Position numbers and translations under genes: made by a program. From positions 39,668,392 through 39,732,391 of the forward strand of contig OX387190.1 of assembly GCA_947561395.2 (NCBI GenBank): 64,000 nt of DNA, given 5' to 3'. This stretch comes from Buxus sempervirens. Its lineage: Eukaryota; Streptophyta; Magnoliopsida; Buxales; Buxaceae. How positions within the stretch are numbered: the stretch's first letter is position 1; the number at the start of each line of letters is the position of its first letter. Positions 1-10,568 of the stretch are shown in pieces. Below the pieces are notes generated by a model. That model ran no database searches and was not told where the DNA came from. It worked only from the letters and a program-made list of their open reading frames with translations.

Positions 1-1133
1 CACAAACTGGCATACACCAGACTGTAATTACGTTTTGTGTTGATATCAGGCAGGGTTAGTCTGGTGCCTCTTTCTGGTTCATATAAAATTGGATGACGAT
101 TCATTTATTCATTCATTGTGTGGACGCCAGGGATATTTGTTGTTTCTTTCTTAACTTGGTTGGCCTAGATTTATACTGCCCCATGTAGTTCTTAATCTAT
201 AGAATTTAGAGGTAATTTTGTAGAAAACATCTTCAAAGATTGGATGATGTCTTAATCTGTAGAATTTGGACGTAATTCTGTAGAAAAAATCTTTAACGAT
301 TGGATGATTATTTCCTTGTCATTTTGCCTTATCCTTCTTTGATTGTTTTCCCTTGTTTTTTCCCTTGGGATATGGCTTAGTGAAGCTGAATTTTATAGTA
401 GCTGCTTGTAGAATTTATGTCCTTTGTGATTGGAGGTGTCTTTATAGCCACACAGATAGGATTCTTTGTTATTCCCATGTGCCAATAGAGGCACGCACAC
501 TTGCCAAGGGAGTATGAGGAGAATTCCAATTTGGGCTAACAATTTGGCATACTTGCCAAGAAATGAATAGCTCTTTCTGAAGGAGAATTTTTTAAAAGAA
601 TTCACCTCTTCGTCCTAAATGTGCCAATTTATGAACATCTGAGTCATAGTGGGAAATTATATTGGAAATCCCACTGGACTGCAAGTGTTGAAAGAAGTTG
701 CACTCAATCTTATGCTGCAGTTTTCATTTTTTAATGAATTAGGACGCACAGGGTTATCTTACTGGAATTCTGTTGGCTTCATAGTTTGTGCATATCATAA
801 GTCTTCATTTATTTCCAGATTCTCTATTATGCTGATCCATGTTAAACCTTGTAGGTAGGTAATGTAGTAAAATTTGGTTCTTTTTTTTTTTTTTTTTGTA
901 ATATATATATATATATTTATCTCATATTATGACCATGACTTTTCTGTGATATTTTATCATTTATTAGTGGCTTCTTAATGCCTAGAATAATTTAATTCTG
1001 TAGATATGTCTATACTGTTTTCATGTTTCAAGTCATCAATTGATTAATCTTATTGAATATTCACTTCTGTGTACACAGTTTTTAGTATGAAATTCTACTA
1101 CTTTGAAAGCTCAATAAAATTCTTTTGACCTAG
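1..1133. other. Upstream/intronic sequence of the DRD1-like gene, no exon recognised
   Basis: This stretch is AT-rich and has no reading frame resembling a SNF2 N-terminal region. It ends in a good 3' splice site (AG at 1132-1133) directly in front of the helicase exon, so at least its right end is intron. It contains a T-run followed by a TA-run (about 881-917) and a 60-bp direct repeat (191-308). The zinc-finger-like Cys-x-x-Cys segment that normally precedes the helicase domain in DRD1 proteins was not seen, so earlier exons are probably left of the window. Confidence 0.5.
191..308. repeat. 60-bp tandem direct repeat, two copies
   Basis: Two copies start at 191 and 251, both opening CTTAATCTRTAGAATTTRGA and both running to GATTGGATGAT. 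They differ at several bases, so the duplication is not recent. It lies in the presumed intron left of the DRD1-like exon. Confidence 0.8.
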
Positions 1134-2924
1134 GGTTCGAGGAGTTCAAGGACCTACATGCACGAGTCTCGGAATAACAAGAATGAAGATCAAATGGAAG
1201 GGTTACAGTTTTCTGGACTTAATATGCGTGAACTTGATTTAAGTGTAGCTGACATATCTGTGCATCCAAGGCACATGAAGCAGATGAAACCCCATCAAAT
1301 AGAAGGCTTTAAATTTTTGGTTAGGAATCTAATAACAGATACTCCTGGTGGTTGCATCCTGGCCCATGCACCTGGGTCTGGAAAAACTTTCATGATAATA
1401 AGTTTCATACAGAGTTTTCTAGCCAAATATCCTCAGGCTAGACCTTTGGTCGTGCTACCTAAAGGCATCCTGGGAACATGGAAGAAGGAGTTTCAAAGGT
1501 GGCAGGTAGAGGACATTCCTTTGTTTGATTTCTATGCTTCCAAAGCTGAAAATCGCTATCAGCAACTAGAGGTCTTGAAAAATTGGGTGGAGAACAGGAG
1601 TATATTGTTCCTGGGGTATAAGCAATTCTCAAATATCGTGTGTGGCACTGAAGTTAACAAGACTACACGATCCTGTCAGGACATACTCCTGAAGGTTCCA
1701 AGAATTCTTATTTTGGACGAGGGTCACACTCCACGCAATGAGAACACAGATGTGTTGCACTCACTTGCAAAGGTCCAGACACCTTGCAAAGTTGTACTTT
1801 CGGGCACCCTGTATCAAAACCATGTCAAAGAAGTCTTCAATATTTTGAATCTAGTACGTCCAAGGTTTCTTAAGTTGGAGGCTTCTCGTGCTGTAGTCAG
1901 ACGTGTCCTTAGTAGAGTTCAGCTTCCAGATGGGAGAAAGCAGCTGAAAACTGGTGCTGATACGGTATTCTTTGATTTAGTTGAAAATACTCTGCAGAAG
2001 GATACTGATTTCAAGAGGAAAGTGATGGTTATAAGAGAGCTGCGTGAGATGACAAGCAAGGTTCTCCACTACTACAAAGGAGATTTCTTAGATGAATTGC
2101 CTGGGCTTTTGGATCTCACTGTCCTTCTTAATCTCAGTACAAAGCAGAAAAAAGCAATTGAAAAAATAAAGAAATTGGAGAAGTTCAAGAGAAGTTCTAT
2201 TGGGAGTGCCATCTACATCCACCCACAGTTGAAAGATCTCTCAGAAAATGCTGCATCTGAAGTCAGAGCTTCTACTGTTAATGATGAGAAGATAGATGAC
2301 TTATTAAAAGAGATTGCTGTAAAAGATGGGGTGAAGATGAAGTTTTTCCTCAACATTTTGGGTTTGTGTGAATCTTCTGGGGAGAAACTACTAGTTTTCA
2401 GTCAGTATCTGCTCCCGTTGAAATTCTTGGAGCGGTTGGTTGTTAATACAAAGGGTTGGAGTCCTGGGAAGGAAATTTTTGCAATCTCAGGCGACACAAG
2501 TCCTGAGCAACGAGAATACTCCATGGAACATTTTAACAATTCCCCAGATGCAAAGGTCTTTTTTGGTTCTATTAAGGCATGTGGAGAGGGTATCTCTCTT
2601 GTAGGGGCGTCTCGGATTTTGATTTTGGATGTTCATCTGAACCCCTCAGTGACCCGCCAAGCAATTGGCCGAGCATTTCGACCGGGCCAAGAGAGGAAAG
2701 TCCATACTTACCGACTGATTGCAGCTGATTCCCCTGAGGAAGAAGATCATAATGCCTGTTTTAGAAAGGAGCTAATTTCAAGAATGTGGTTTGAATGGAG
2801 TGAATGCTGTGGAGGTCAAGATTTTGAAATAGAAAAAATTAACTTGAAGGACTCCGGCGATTTGTTTCTTGAAAGCCCCTTATTGAGTGAAGATGTGAAG
2901 GTTTTGTACAGAAGGTTAGCATAA
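1134..2924 (+). CDS. DRD1: DRD1/CHR35-like SNF2 chromatin remodeler, 3' exon (5' incomplete)
   Basis: One long open exon covers the complete SNF2 helicase core of a DRD1 (CHROMATIN REMODELING 35) type protein. In plants this is a nuclear ATPase of the DDR complex that helps RNA polymerase V in RNA-directed DNA methylation. The exon follows a 3' splice site at 1133 and stays in frame upstream of the first ATG (1158), so that Met is probably internal. Counting from it, visible motifs are the Walker A GSGKT (73-77), DEGH box (187-190), SGTLYQNH (215-222), FSQYLLP, and motif [12 protein letters not shown]. The insertion around [13 protein letters not shown] is typical of the DRD1/CLSY group. The C-terminus, ending in LYRRLA, has the usual length. 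The N-terminal few hundred residues are missing from the window. CLSY proteins are close relatives, but the wording of the core fits DRD1 better. Confidence 0.88.
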   Translation, partial: GSRSSRTYMHESRNNKNEDQMEGLQFSGLNMRELDLSVADISVHPRHMKQMKPHQIEGFKFLVRNLITDTPGGCILAHAPGSGKTFMIISFIQSFLAKYPQARPLVVLPKGILGTWKKEFQRWQVEDIPLFDFYASKAENRYQQLEVLKNWVENRSILFLGYKQFSNIVCGTEVNKTTRSCQDILLKVPRILILDEGHTPRNENTDVLHSLAKVQTPCKVVLSGTLYQNHVKEVFNILNLVRPRFLKLEASRAVVRRVLSRVQLPDGRKQLKTGADTVFFDLVENTLQKDTDFKRKVMVIRELREMTSKVLHYYKGDFLDELPGLLDLTVLLNLSTKQKKAIEKIKKLEKFKRSSIGSAIYIHPQLKDLSENAASEVRASTVNDEKIDDLLKEIAVKDGVKMKFFLNILGLCESSGEKLLVFSQYLLPLKFLERLVVNTKGWSPGKEIFAISGDTSPEQREYSMEHFNNSPDAKVFFGSIKACGEGISLVGASRILILDVHLNPSVTRQAIGRAFRPGQERKVHTYRLIAADSPEEEDHNACFRKELISRMWFEWSECCGGQDFEIEKINLKDSGDLFLESPLLSEDVKVLYRRLA

Positions 2925-5900
2925 CCATTACTAACAATTTTTCATACACATTTTTCCTCAGGTCTGTTGTTTTAATCAGAGTTCATTTTCTGCAGGTGAA
3001 GTCATGCATCTGTGGGGTAAGATGGAACAAAAGTGGGTTACTTTTGGAACTTCCTGGGATTGCACTTCTGCCCGATGTGTTGTTGTAAGGCAATCTTATT
3101 TTTATCTTCTTTTTTTCTAGACACAAGTTCCTGAAATTTTCACTGCTCATCCTTTACATGTGCCTCTTTTATATTCTTATCCTAATTTATCTTCATTCCA
3201 ACTGTTTGCAGGTCAATGTGTATTTGCTTCTCTTTGAGGGAAGAAATCTGTATAGAGTAACTGAGTGAGGTGCATTGGATTCATCTGAGGCAGGAATCCA
3301 AAAGCATTGTCGTGTCACTACTAAATTTGAAAATTAGCTCCTGCATTTGATATGTATTTTGTACAGAGAACAATGAATCTAACAAAACTAATACCTTTTA
3401 TGGAGGGCCACAAGTAATATGGAACTTACCAATACTTCCTTTTTTTCTGTTGTTTGACATGGAGGAACAGAAGCGTAGAAGTTGAAATAGGTTGGTTCTG
3501 TTATGGAGGATCTCTTGCTGGTACCACTCTCATTCCTTGTGACTCCATATTGGCTTGCTAGATGTCATGGCCATTTCTATTTTGGTAACATTCTGAAGAC
3601 TTCTGGTATTTGAAGATACTAGTGACGATGTGCCCGCTGGCAAGCAGTCCATGGAATAAGGTATTATATGCTCTCTCTCATTTGTTTAAGAGGGAGTTGC
3701 TTTCAGTCCAATTCGTTACATAACTTCATCTTGTTTGTTGCTAGATCCAAATTTGCCAACAGAAAAATTTTGTCAGGCATTAAGGTGGGCTGGTACTTGC
3801 TTCATTTCCAGTGACTGGAAAATGTGTAGTGTTCCTGCTGCTTCAGTTTATGGTTTGGTGTCCAGCCCGCATTGTGTTTAGGGAAATCCACCTGGTATAA
3901 TCAGTATTGTTCTGTTATTATTATCAGTTGCCTGATTGATAACCAGGGGAATACCATGAAGTAGCTGCTTTCCACTGCATCTGATTGGACAGGATTGGGT
4001 ACATCAAGCAGCAGTTGAATTCACACACCTTAGTTGTTCAATTTTATACTAATACAGCATAATTCTGGAAACCAGAGTGATGGTTATTGATGCAGTGTTG
4101 GCCAGGTAAAATGTACTTATATTAAAATTTCTTTGCCAATAGGATCATGGTTGATTGGACCATTGTTTTGTTATCATGACTAAATATATAAACCATGCAG
4201 GTTTCTGGAACTTTGTCTTGTGAGATCACAGAATTCTAGTTCTCTGAATACCTTGACTGTTAAATATGATATTGTTTACAGTTTCAACGTAGGTGGGTCA
4301 TCAATTGGCAGATTTATCGGCGAGTATACTCATGTGATCCTATGTGGCTTTGTTGTAATCTCACATTACTGGCAGAAGTTGCTGCTATCCCCACGATTTC
4401 TAAATCCAGGGTGATTCAAATTTGTCCACGAAGTGGTGCCTCACTTTTATTTCTGCCTCAAGGGTGGCTCATCCCTCTTTTTCCATCGTAGAACCTTATG
4501 ATTCGGCAGTCTACTTGTGTCAATGCCTAATATTGCTGAGGAAGTCAAGCTTAGCTGTATACGTATGGGGAGTCTTAAAACTCACTGGGGTTGACTAGGA
4601 ACTTGGTCTATTAGAAACATTGTTGAATCGAAATCAACTCAATGACTTTCCAATACTTAAAATTGTTTTGAGGTGACATGAGTACTTAAAAGAGTTGAGT
4701 TGAGTCATGAAGAGTTGGTGGGTTGAGTCACTAAGTTAACTGTAGTGGTCAAAGTTTTGTATTTCTCAGGTTGTGCTTGTGGGCAAATTAGGCCCTGGAT
4801 ATTGAGAAAACAGGTTGGAGAATTTTGCTGTTTTCCTTGGAAGTGTTTTTGGCATTTCTCCAGAGTTTGGATGAATATTAGGCATAAATATTTCTGTCAT
4901 GTCTTGAAAGCTGTGGGTTCTCTGCACGCTCCGGATGCAGAAACCTGCATTTTCTTAGTATCAGCACACAGCCAAGGTACTGAAGAAATTAATCATGTAC
5001 CCTCCTGTTGGTTGTTGGTAGAGATCCTTTTATGGCAACAGTTCCTTGCTTCTGTTTCTTAGTGGTCTAAGATAGGCCTCCGGCAGGGTCTTGTAATTTT
5101 TACTTCTGATGCAAACTATTTACCGAAAAAGAAAAGATTCAAAATAAAAAAATGATGCTAGAGGTAGGTTTTCCGGAATATGCTTCTGCATCCTCTGAAA
5201 ATCAAATTAATTTTGTCATGGTTCATAATACCTGGAGCCTTTCATTTCATTTTCGGCCGATGTTTTCTTTGTTTGGTGAAAGGGACCCAATACGGGGATC
5301 TTGTTCCACATGGAAATGGCAGGTGGGTGTTGCATGAGAATAGTCAAAAAAGAAAAAAAAATTGGGAAAATGTAGCTGGTTGTTGCTGCATGTCATCTAT
5401 TTATGTGTGGGAGACTATTGCTTTGTGCCTGCTATGCCTATGTTTACCATATTCCATAATGAAATCTTCTGCTATGTTTTCTTGAACTGGCCCTTGCTTA
5501 GGCCGTGAGATACTGTTATGTGAAGCATCTTATGAACAGTGTTTTTTTTATAATTGTTGTAATGTTTCAAGTGGGACTTGCGAGAAAAAAAAAATAGATG
5601 ATCCATATGATAGCATCTCACGGTGAAAACATAGCATAAGATACAAAACGAGTCAAGTTACACAGATAGATGAGTTTTCAAACCTAGTAGATGATCATAC
5701 GTGACAAAGTAGCATTTCATCCTCCGAAGCCACGCAGATGGAATGCAGGCATTTTCTTGACATTTTATTGATCAAATAACAATGTATTTCTGAGGGAAGA
5801 CCTAAGGACCTATTGGTTGGTTTTGCCGAACGTAAATGACTTAAAAACACTTGCAGAACTTTGTTCAAATGGGAAAAAGAATGAGAAACAGACGACTGTG

Positions 5901-6235
5901 TCAGAGTATCCTGTTCAGAATCCTCTGCAGAAGATGACCAAGTCTCCAGCAACGAGGGAAGGTTTCTTATGGTTTCTCCATCTGTTAAAATTTTCAAATG
6001 TAAATTTGTTTGTTTAAATGTTGTAATGTATAACCTTTGTACATGCTAGAAGAACTTCTTGGATAGCCATTTTAGATCCTAGGTGAACTTCAAGAACCGA
6101 TGATTCCATTTGTTTGCCATGATTGATATAACATTCCATCCGATCTTCATTCGATTTCAACCTTCACAATTCCTAAGCTTTACGTCTCTGAAGATTACAT
6201 TCTCTCTTTCAATTACATTCACTACCAAAAAAACA
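2925..6235. other. Intergenic / 3' UTR region between DRD1-like and BLH11-like genes
   Basis: No gene is recognised here. The first part is presumably the 3' UTR of the DRD1-like gene. Short frames exist (for example 4745-5062 on plus) but show no family resemblance and are not bounded by sensible splice signals. A degraded foldback MITE lies at 5501-5625. The right end should hold the 3' UTR of the minus-strand BEL1-like gene. Confidence 0.6.
5501..5625. mobile_element. Degraded foldback MITE (GAGATRCTG family)
   Basis: The left arm opens GGCCGTGAGATACTGTTATG and continues GTGAAGCATCTTATGA. The right arm contains AGCATCTCACGG, the inverted counterpart. The left arm nearly matches the reverse complement of the right arm of the element at 52259-52480. 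The outer GTCTGC-containing ends are lost, so borders are approximate. Confidence 0.55.
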
Positions 6236-7900
6236 TCAAGCGCTCTTCCTTGCAGAACTGCTCTCTGAGGACGGATTCGAGTCAATGGAAGACTCCCCAA
6301 ACTCTTCTTTGTACATCTCTTCTATCATTGGCTTCCACAGCCTCACTCGAGCATTTATAAACCAATTCGAAACCTGAAAAGCATTAAACAACCCCGTATC
6401 GTTACTAAAATAAGCTCTACTAATTTTCAATCTGGTGGCAGATACTGAAGGATCATGGAGAATTACTTGGTTCTTGGTGAGGCCTGTCTCCGACGCCAAC
6501 GTTAGCTTCTCAGAATCATTTGGGTACCTGCGGAACCATTAGTACTGAGTAATATATAGTTTCCCAGAAGAACATCCAAAACAAGAAATTGGGTTATACG
6601 ATCGAATCACTCACGGGTGGAGGAAGTGCTCAAAAAGCCAAGAACGAAGTATCGCCACTGAGTTCTCCGGCAACCCTCTTACCGGTCTCCATGGCTGTCG
6701 TTGGCCTTGGATCATCCCAATCTGTTGTCGGGACGTGCGCCTTGCCTCTCGATCAAACAAACCAAGCTCTGAAAGGCGATTGTGGATTCTCGGTAGATCC
6801 GTATACAGTTGTCTCCTTGCTGCACTTATTTGAGAAACTATGGCATCTCTCAAGCTGCAGAAGTGCCGTGACATGGCTTGGAGTGCAAGAACAGTGTACG
6901 ATTTGGCTGCCCCTAAGCCTGCTATTACCTCAAACGATGATACCACTTCCTCCATTTGATGCCAGTACTGCTCATACCTACTTTCAACCTGCAAATATTC
7001 CAGAGCAGATTTGAAACAAATGCCTAAATATGTATAATGAAACTTGTTAAAGCAGAGTAGGAGTAAGGTATAATATTTTTGAACGGTACATACCTGCTCC
7101 AATAAATCAACTAGTTTTGTGATTCTAATTTGAATTTCATGTTTATCCGATGAGACGTTGCTGCCACTGCACAGCTCTGCTTTCAGTTTGGATGAAATTC
7201 CGAGGAACCCTTCTTGTTCTTTAAAGCTTAGCCGGGCAGAAAAATTTTCTAGACCTGAATCAATGGCTTCGTCGTTGATGTTAACGACTTCCTTGAGCAG
7301 GGACCTGGCGGGCTTCAGATATCTTGAATTCCCAATACCAAGAGCGAAAGATTCTACTGCACATGAAACGGAATAAGATCTGTTCTGTGAGGATGAAGGT
7401 GATGAAATCATTCTGCCAACGACAAAGCAGTCATTCCTCATGTGTTGTTCCACTGCTGGACTACAATTTTCTCTTTCTTCTTCTCCAGGAACTAAATAGC
7501 TAGAATCGATGATACCGGAGTGGGAGGATCTTTGCCTGTATTGCTCCGAAGGAACAAGAAAATGGGAACCGAGTGATAGCGCGAGTCTTTGCCCTTGGTG
7601 ATCAGTATCACTTGCAGCTCCAAGTTGATCCATTAGAAGTCTCCTGCTACCGTCTGAAGCCTCAACATATGTAGGAGCTTGAACCAGGTCCATTGATCGT
7701 GACATCCGTTCTCCCAGCAACTGAATACTTGGTAGAACACCAAGTGATGACGAGGAGAACAAATTTCCGTTTGTTCCCCCAGATTGGAAAGCAGTGTATT
7801 GACGATCTTCGAAATGGGGTCGGCTCGTAATAGCGTCTGAGTTGTTGAATTGGTGAAGAATACTTGACGAAGGGTCCATTGATGAGTCACGTGAAACCAT
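6236..7900 (-). CDS. BLH11: BEL1-like homeodomain transcription factor (BLH11-like)
   Basis: A TALE-class homeodomain protein of 459 residues, a nuclear DNA-binding factor that normally pairs with KNOX proteins. Exons on the minus strand are 7900-7094, 6988-6615, 6527-6467 and 6373-6236, all with GT-AG borders. The 61-bp third exon is a hallmark of BELL genes. Visible domains are the SKY box ([17 protein letters not shown], about 192-208), the BELL domain (about 250-330) and the homeodomain (about 370-432), with the three-residue TALE PYP loop and recognition helix [15 protein letters not shown]. The N-terminal [18 protein letters not shown] and the block [20 protein letters not shown] match what I remember of BLH11 proteins. 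The Met at 7898-7900 is the first in frame. Introns 1 (105 bp) and 3 (93 bp) are multiples of three without stops, so retained forms would stay open. Assignment to BLH11 rather than another BLH is from memory. Confidence 0.9.
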
Positions 7901-10418
7901 GGCAACCAGAGAGTAGAAGCAAAATCGTTCAGAGAAGATATGTCAAGCACACTTTCAAGGACTCAAAAGCTACTTTTCCTTGTATTTTCTTAGATTGAAG
8001 CTTCAGATTGGATGAGGGAACTGTGATCCGGATAGCTGGGGGAGAAGTAGAAATCTTTTCTGTTCATCTATCCAAAAAACCCAAGAAGACAGAAACATCT
8101 TACCTGAAAGTCAGGGTTTATCTGCTCCCGGAGATATTCAGGTAGGAATCAAAAGAGAGGTTTTGAGCTGATTAGCAGTAAGTTGTAAGCATAGGTTGAG
8201 ATTTAAAGAATGCTTTGGAAAAGGGAAGAGAGAGAGAGAGAGAAAGAGTCAAGCAGTACACAACTACTGAAATTCCAATTCAAAGTACTTCGAGATAGAA
8301 CTAATAACAGTGACTCCCTCTTACAAACCACACCAGAAGAAACGGATACAAGACACAACCATTAGAAATCAAAGAGTGTAATCAAGGAGAAACGCCTCTC
8401 GACAGAGACAGGGAAAGAATGCAAATCAAACACTTGCGATAAAAGGCTTCAACCAGTAGAGCTAGCATGCAAACTAAACGCCTGTCAGTACAATCTACGA
8501 CCTATATGTATGAGAAGGCGCCTCCAAGCCATCTTGACAAAAGGACCAACCCCTCCTCACACACACTCTGTAAACAGGTCTCAACTTCCAAAAAGCACAA
8601 AGCTGTAAAACCTAGGGACATAGACGCTTGCAGCTCATCCAAAAAAGGAAGCAAAGGTCAAGTGAAACCGAGATATGCAGAAAGATGAAGCAAGCAAAAA
8701 GGCTCAGTGCTTCAGCTTTACTCTATGCGGCTTTGAGCCTTTGATAGTGTCATAATTTCAAACCAACCAAAGTCTCTCTCTCTCTGTTTCTTAATGGGCT
8801 CAGGATGTTAAAATCGCCTATCAGGTTTTACAGTTAAGTGGGCCATATTTACATCTAGTTCCAAGATTTTATGTTTGGGGATCATAAAAGTGAACCCAAA
8901 TGGGAATATCTTTTTCCTGTTGGGTTCTGTAATGATCGATGGAGATGTTGAAATGACACTTGAGATCACAGAGTTGTAGCAGGAAAGAGAGTAGCAGAGA
9001 AAGATATGGCCTCAGCTGATAAAATCTCATCTGGGTTTGGTTTTGCTGATGGGATTGATTCTGGGTCTGATGGGTTTGGACAAGTAATGATTGCCATCTT
9101 TGTTCTTTTTGGCTACCCAGTTGTCACTTTCTCATTCCGTATCCTTTTGTTGTTTAATGGGATCTTGTTGGCCCACGCAAAGATTAAAGTTTCTGCGTGA
9201 TCTGCACATTCACAGACGCACAGTAGTAAAATTGAATATGCTTATTTGAATCAGAAAAAGAGCAAAGAACCAAATATGGGATAGTTCCAATCAATTCACT
9301 GGAGGTGTTGCATGATCTCGCGGTTCAAGTCTTCAATTTTGAAATGGGAGAGCATTTCAAAGCTTTCTGATGAAAACTACATACCATCAACCGTTCATTT
9401 CAGATCTGCAACTTGCCAAACAAGACAAAGAAGCTTGTAAGAGTTGTGATGCTCTGTGGCTCTCGGCACAAGGCAGTCTTCAAGGGTACTTAAACGGCTG
9501 TTTCTTCTATGGGGATCTTTTCTGTCATGCATCCTTAATATATAAGTTGGCAAGAGCCTTGGCTAACATACTTAAAATGCCTAGAACACAAAATTTGTGG
9601 AAATATTTAGGCATGCTATTTCCCATTGTAGAGTAGCTAAAGATACATTCAATTTTACAATGAAAGAAAAAAAATCCAAAAACTTGAGGGTTGGAAACAA
9701 AATCTACTTACTAAAGTGACTAGAGCAAGCCAAATCCAAGTAGTCATATCAACCATCCTAATTTTATACTATATATAACATGGGAAGGTCCCTTGGGAAG
9801 CGTGCCAAGGTCTTTGCACGAGTTCCCCAAAAAGCCCATATCGTACATTGATTAAGGTTTCATTAACATAGGGTTTCAATAGTCATAGTTTTATCTCTTT
9901 GTTCAAAACTAGGCAGTTACAAAACTGTTCCTTATCTATATGTGCAGTACTGTATGTGCATCCCTGCTAGTTTACGTTAATGAGAATTAAACTTATATCC
10001 TTTCTTATTTCTGACAATTGCAGACTCCTTCCATGTTGTTTCTAAAATAACACTAAATAACCTCCTTTTCAAGTTCAACAATTTAGAGTGCTAATAAAAA
10101 TATGAATTTGGCTGTTTTATGCTTGTTTTTTCTTTTCCATAGTTTGTGAAATGCAAACACGACCTAAAGGATTAGACAATCATTAAATCGGACTGGGCCT
10201 ACATCTTATTCAGACCCCCCACTTGTTATTAAATCAGACCGGGCTGAGTCTGAGAGAGGTCTGGCAAGCCTTTTCAGACCGGTACCATGCAAGTCGCGAA
10301 GCAAACCCTAGATCATGTGGAAAATTGGATTCTGGTGTCGGAGAATTTACGCAACGTCTTTCATAAAAAAGGGCTGAGAAGTTTAGCCCTAACCTCAACA
10401 ACCTGTCTAATACAACGC
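7901..10418. other. Intergenic: BLH11-like 5' region and FOLT1 upstream
   Basis: This divergent spacer has no recognised gene. The BLH11-like 5' UTR and promoter should occupy its left part, where a GA/CT tract lies at about 8226-8245. A 64-codon frame at 9006-9200 (plus) has hydrophobic segments but no family resemblance. Short repeated motifs such as TCAGACC occur at 10200-10290, next to the FOLT1 upstream region. Confidence 0.5.
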
Positions 10419-10538
10419 GCGGAGAACGTAAGCTTCTCTTCCTCCCCCTACCATCCCTTGAACCCTTGACCTCAGGTCTAGATATCCAGACCATAACCCA
10501 ACGGAGCCAAGGAAGTAATGGTGCGGAGAACGTAAGCT
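10419..10538 (-). mobile_element. tRNA-like SINE or retroposed fragment with 16-bp target duplication
   Basis: Two perfect copies of GCGGAGAACGTAAGCT (10419-10434 and 10523-10538) flank an 88-bp insert (10435-10522). Read on the minus strand, the insert has a pol III A-box-like TGGCTCCGTTGG and, about 35 nt later, a B-box-like GGTTCAAGGGA. This is the layout of a tRNA-derived SINE head. The minus-strand 3' end is a purine-rich stretch rather than a long A tail. A plain tandem duplication is the alternative, but it would not explain the tRNA-like boxes. It lies 31 bp upstream of the FOLT1 start codon, within its probable 5' UTR or promoter. Confidence 0.55.
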
Positions 10539-10568
10539 GTAACCTTTTTCTCTCGCTCTATTTAATAA

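Noticed and set aside
4745..5062. 105-codon open frame on plus downstream of the DRD1-like gene
   Set aside because: Cys/Trp-rich composition without any family motif and no splice or promoter context; likely chance in a 3' region.
7158..7376. Plus-strand open frame opposite the BLH11-like exon 1
   Set aside because: It is a shadow of the conserved minus-strand coding exon.
9006..9200. 64-codon frame with a hydrophobic half
   Set aside because: No recognisable family; it might be a small membrane peptide, but there is nothing beyond an open frame and an ATG to support it.
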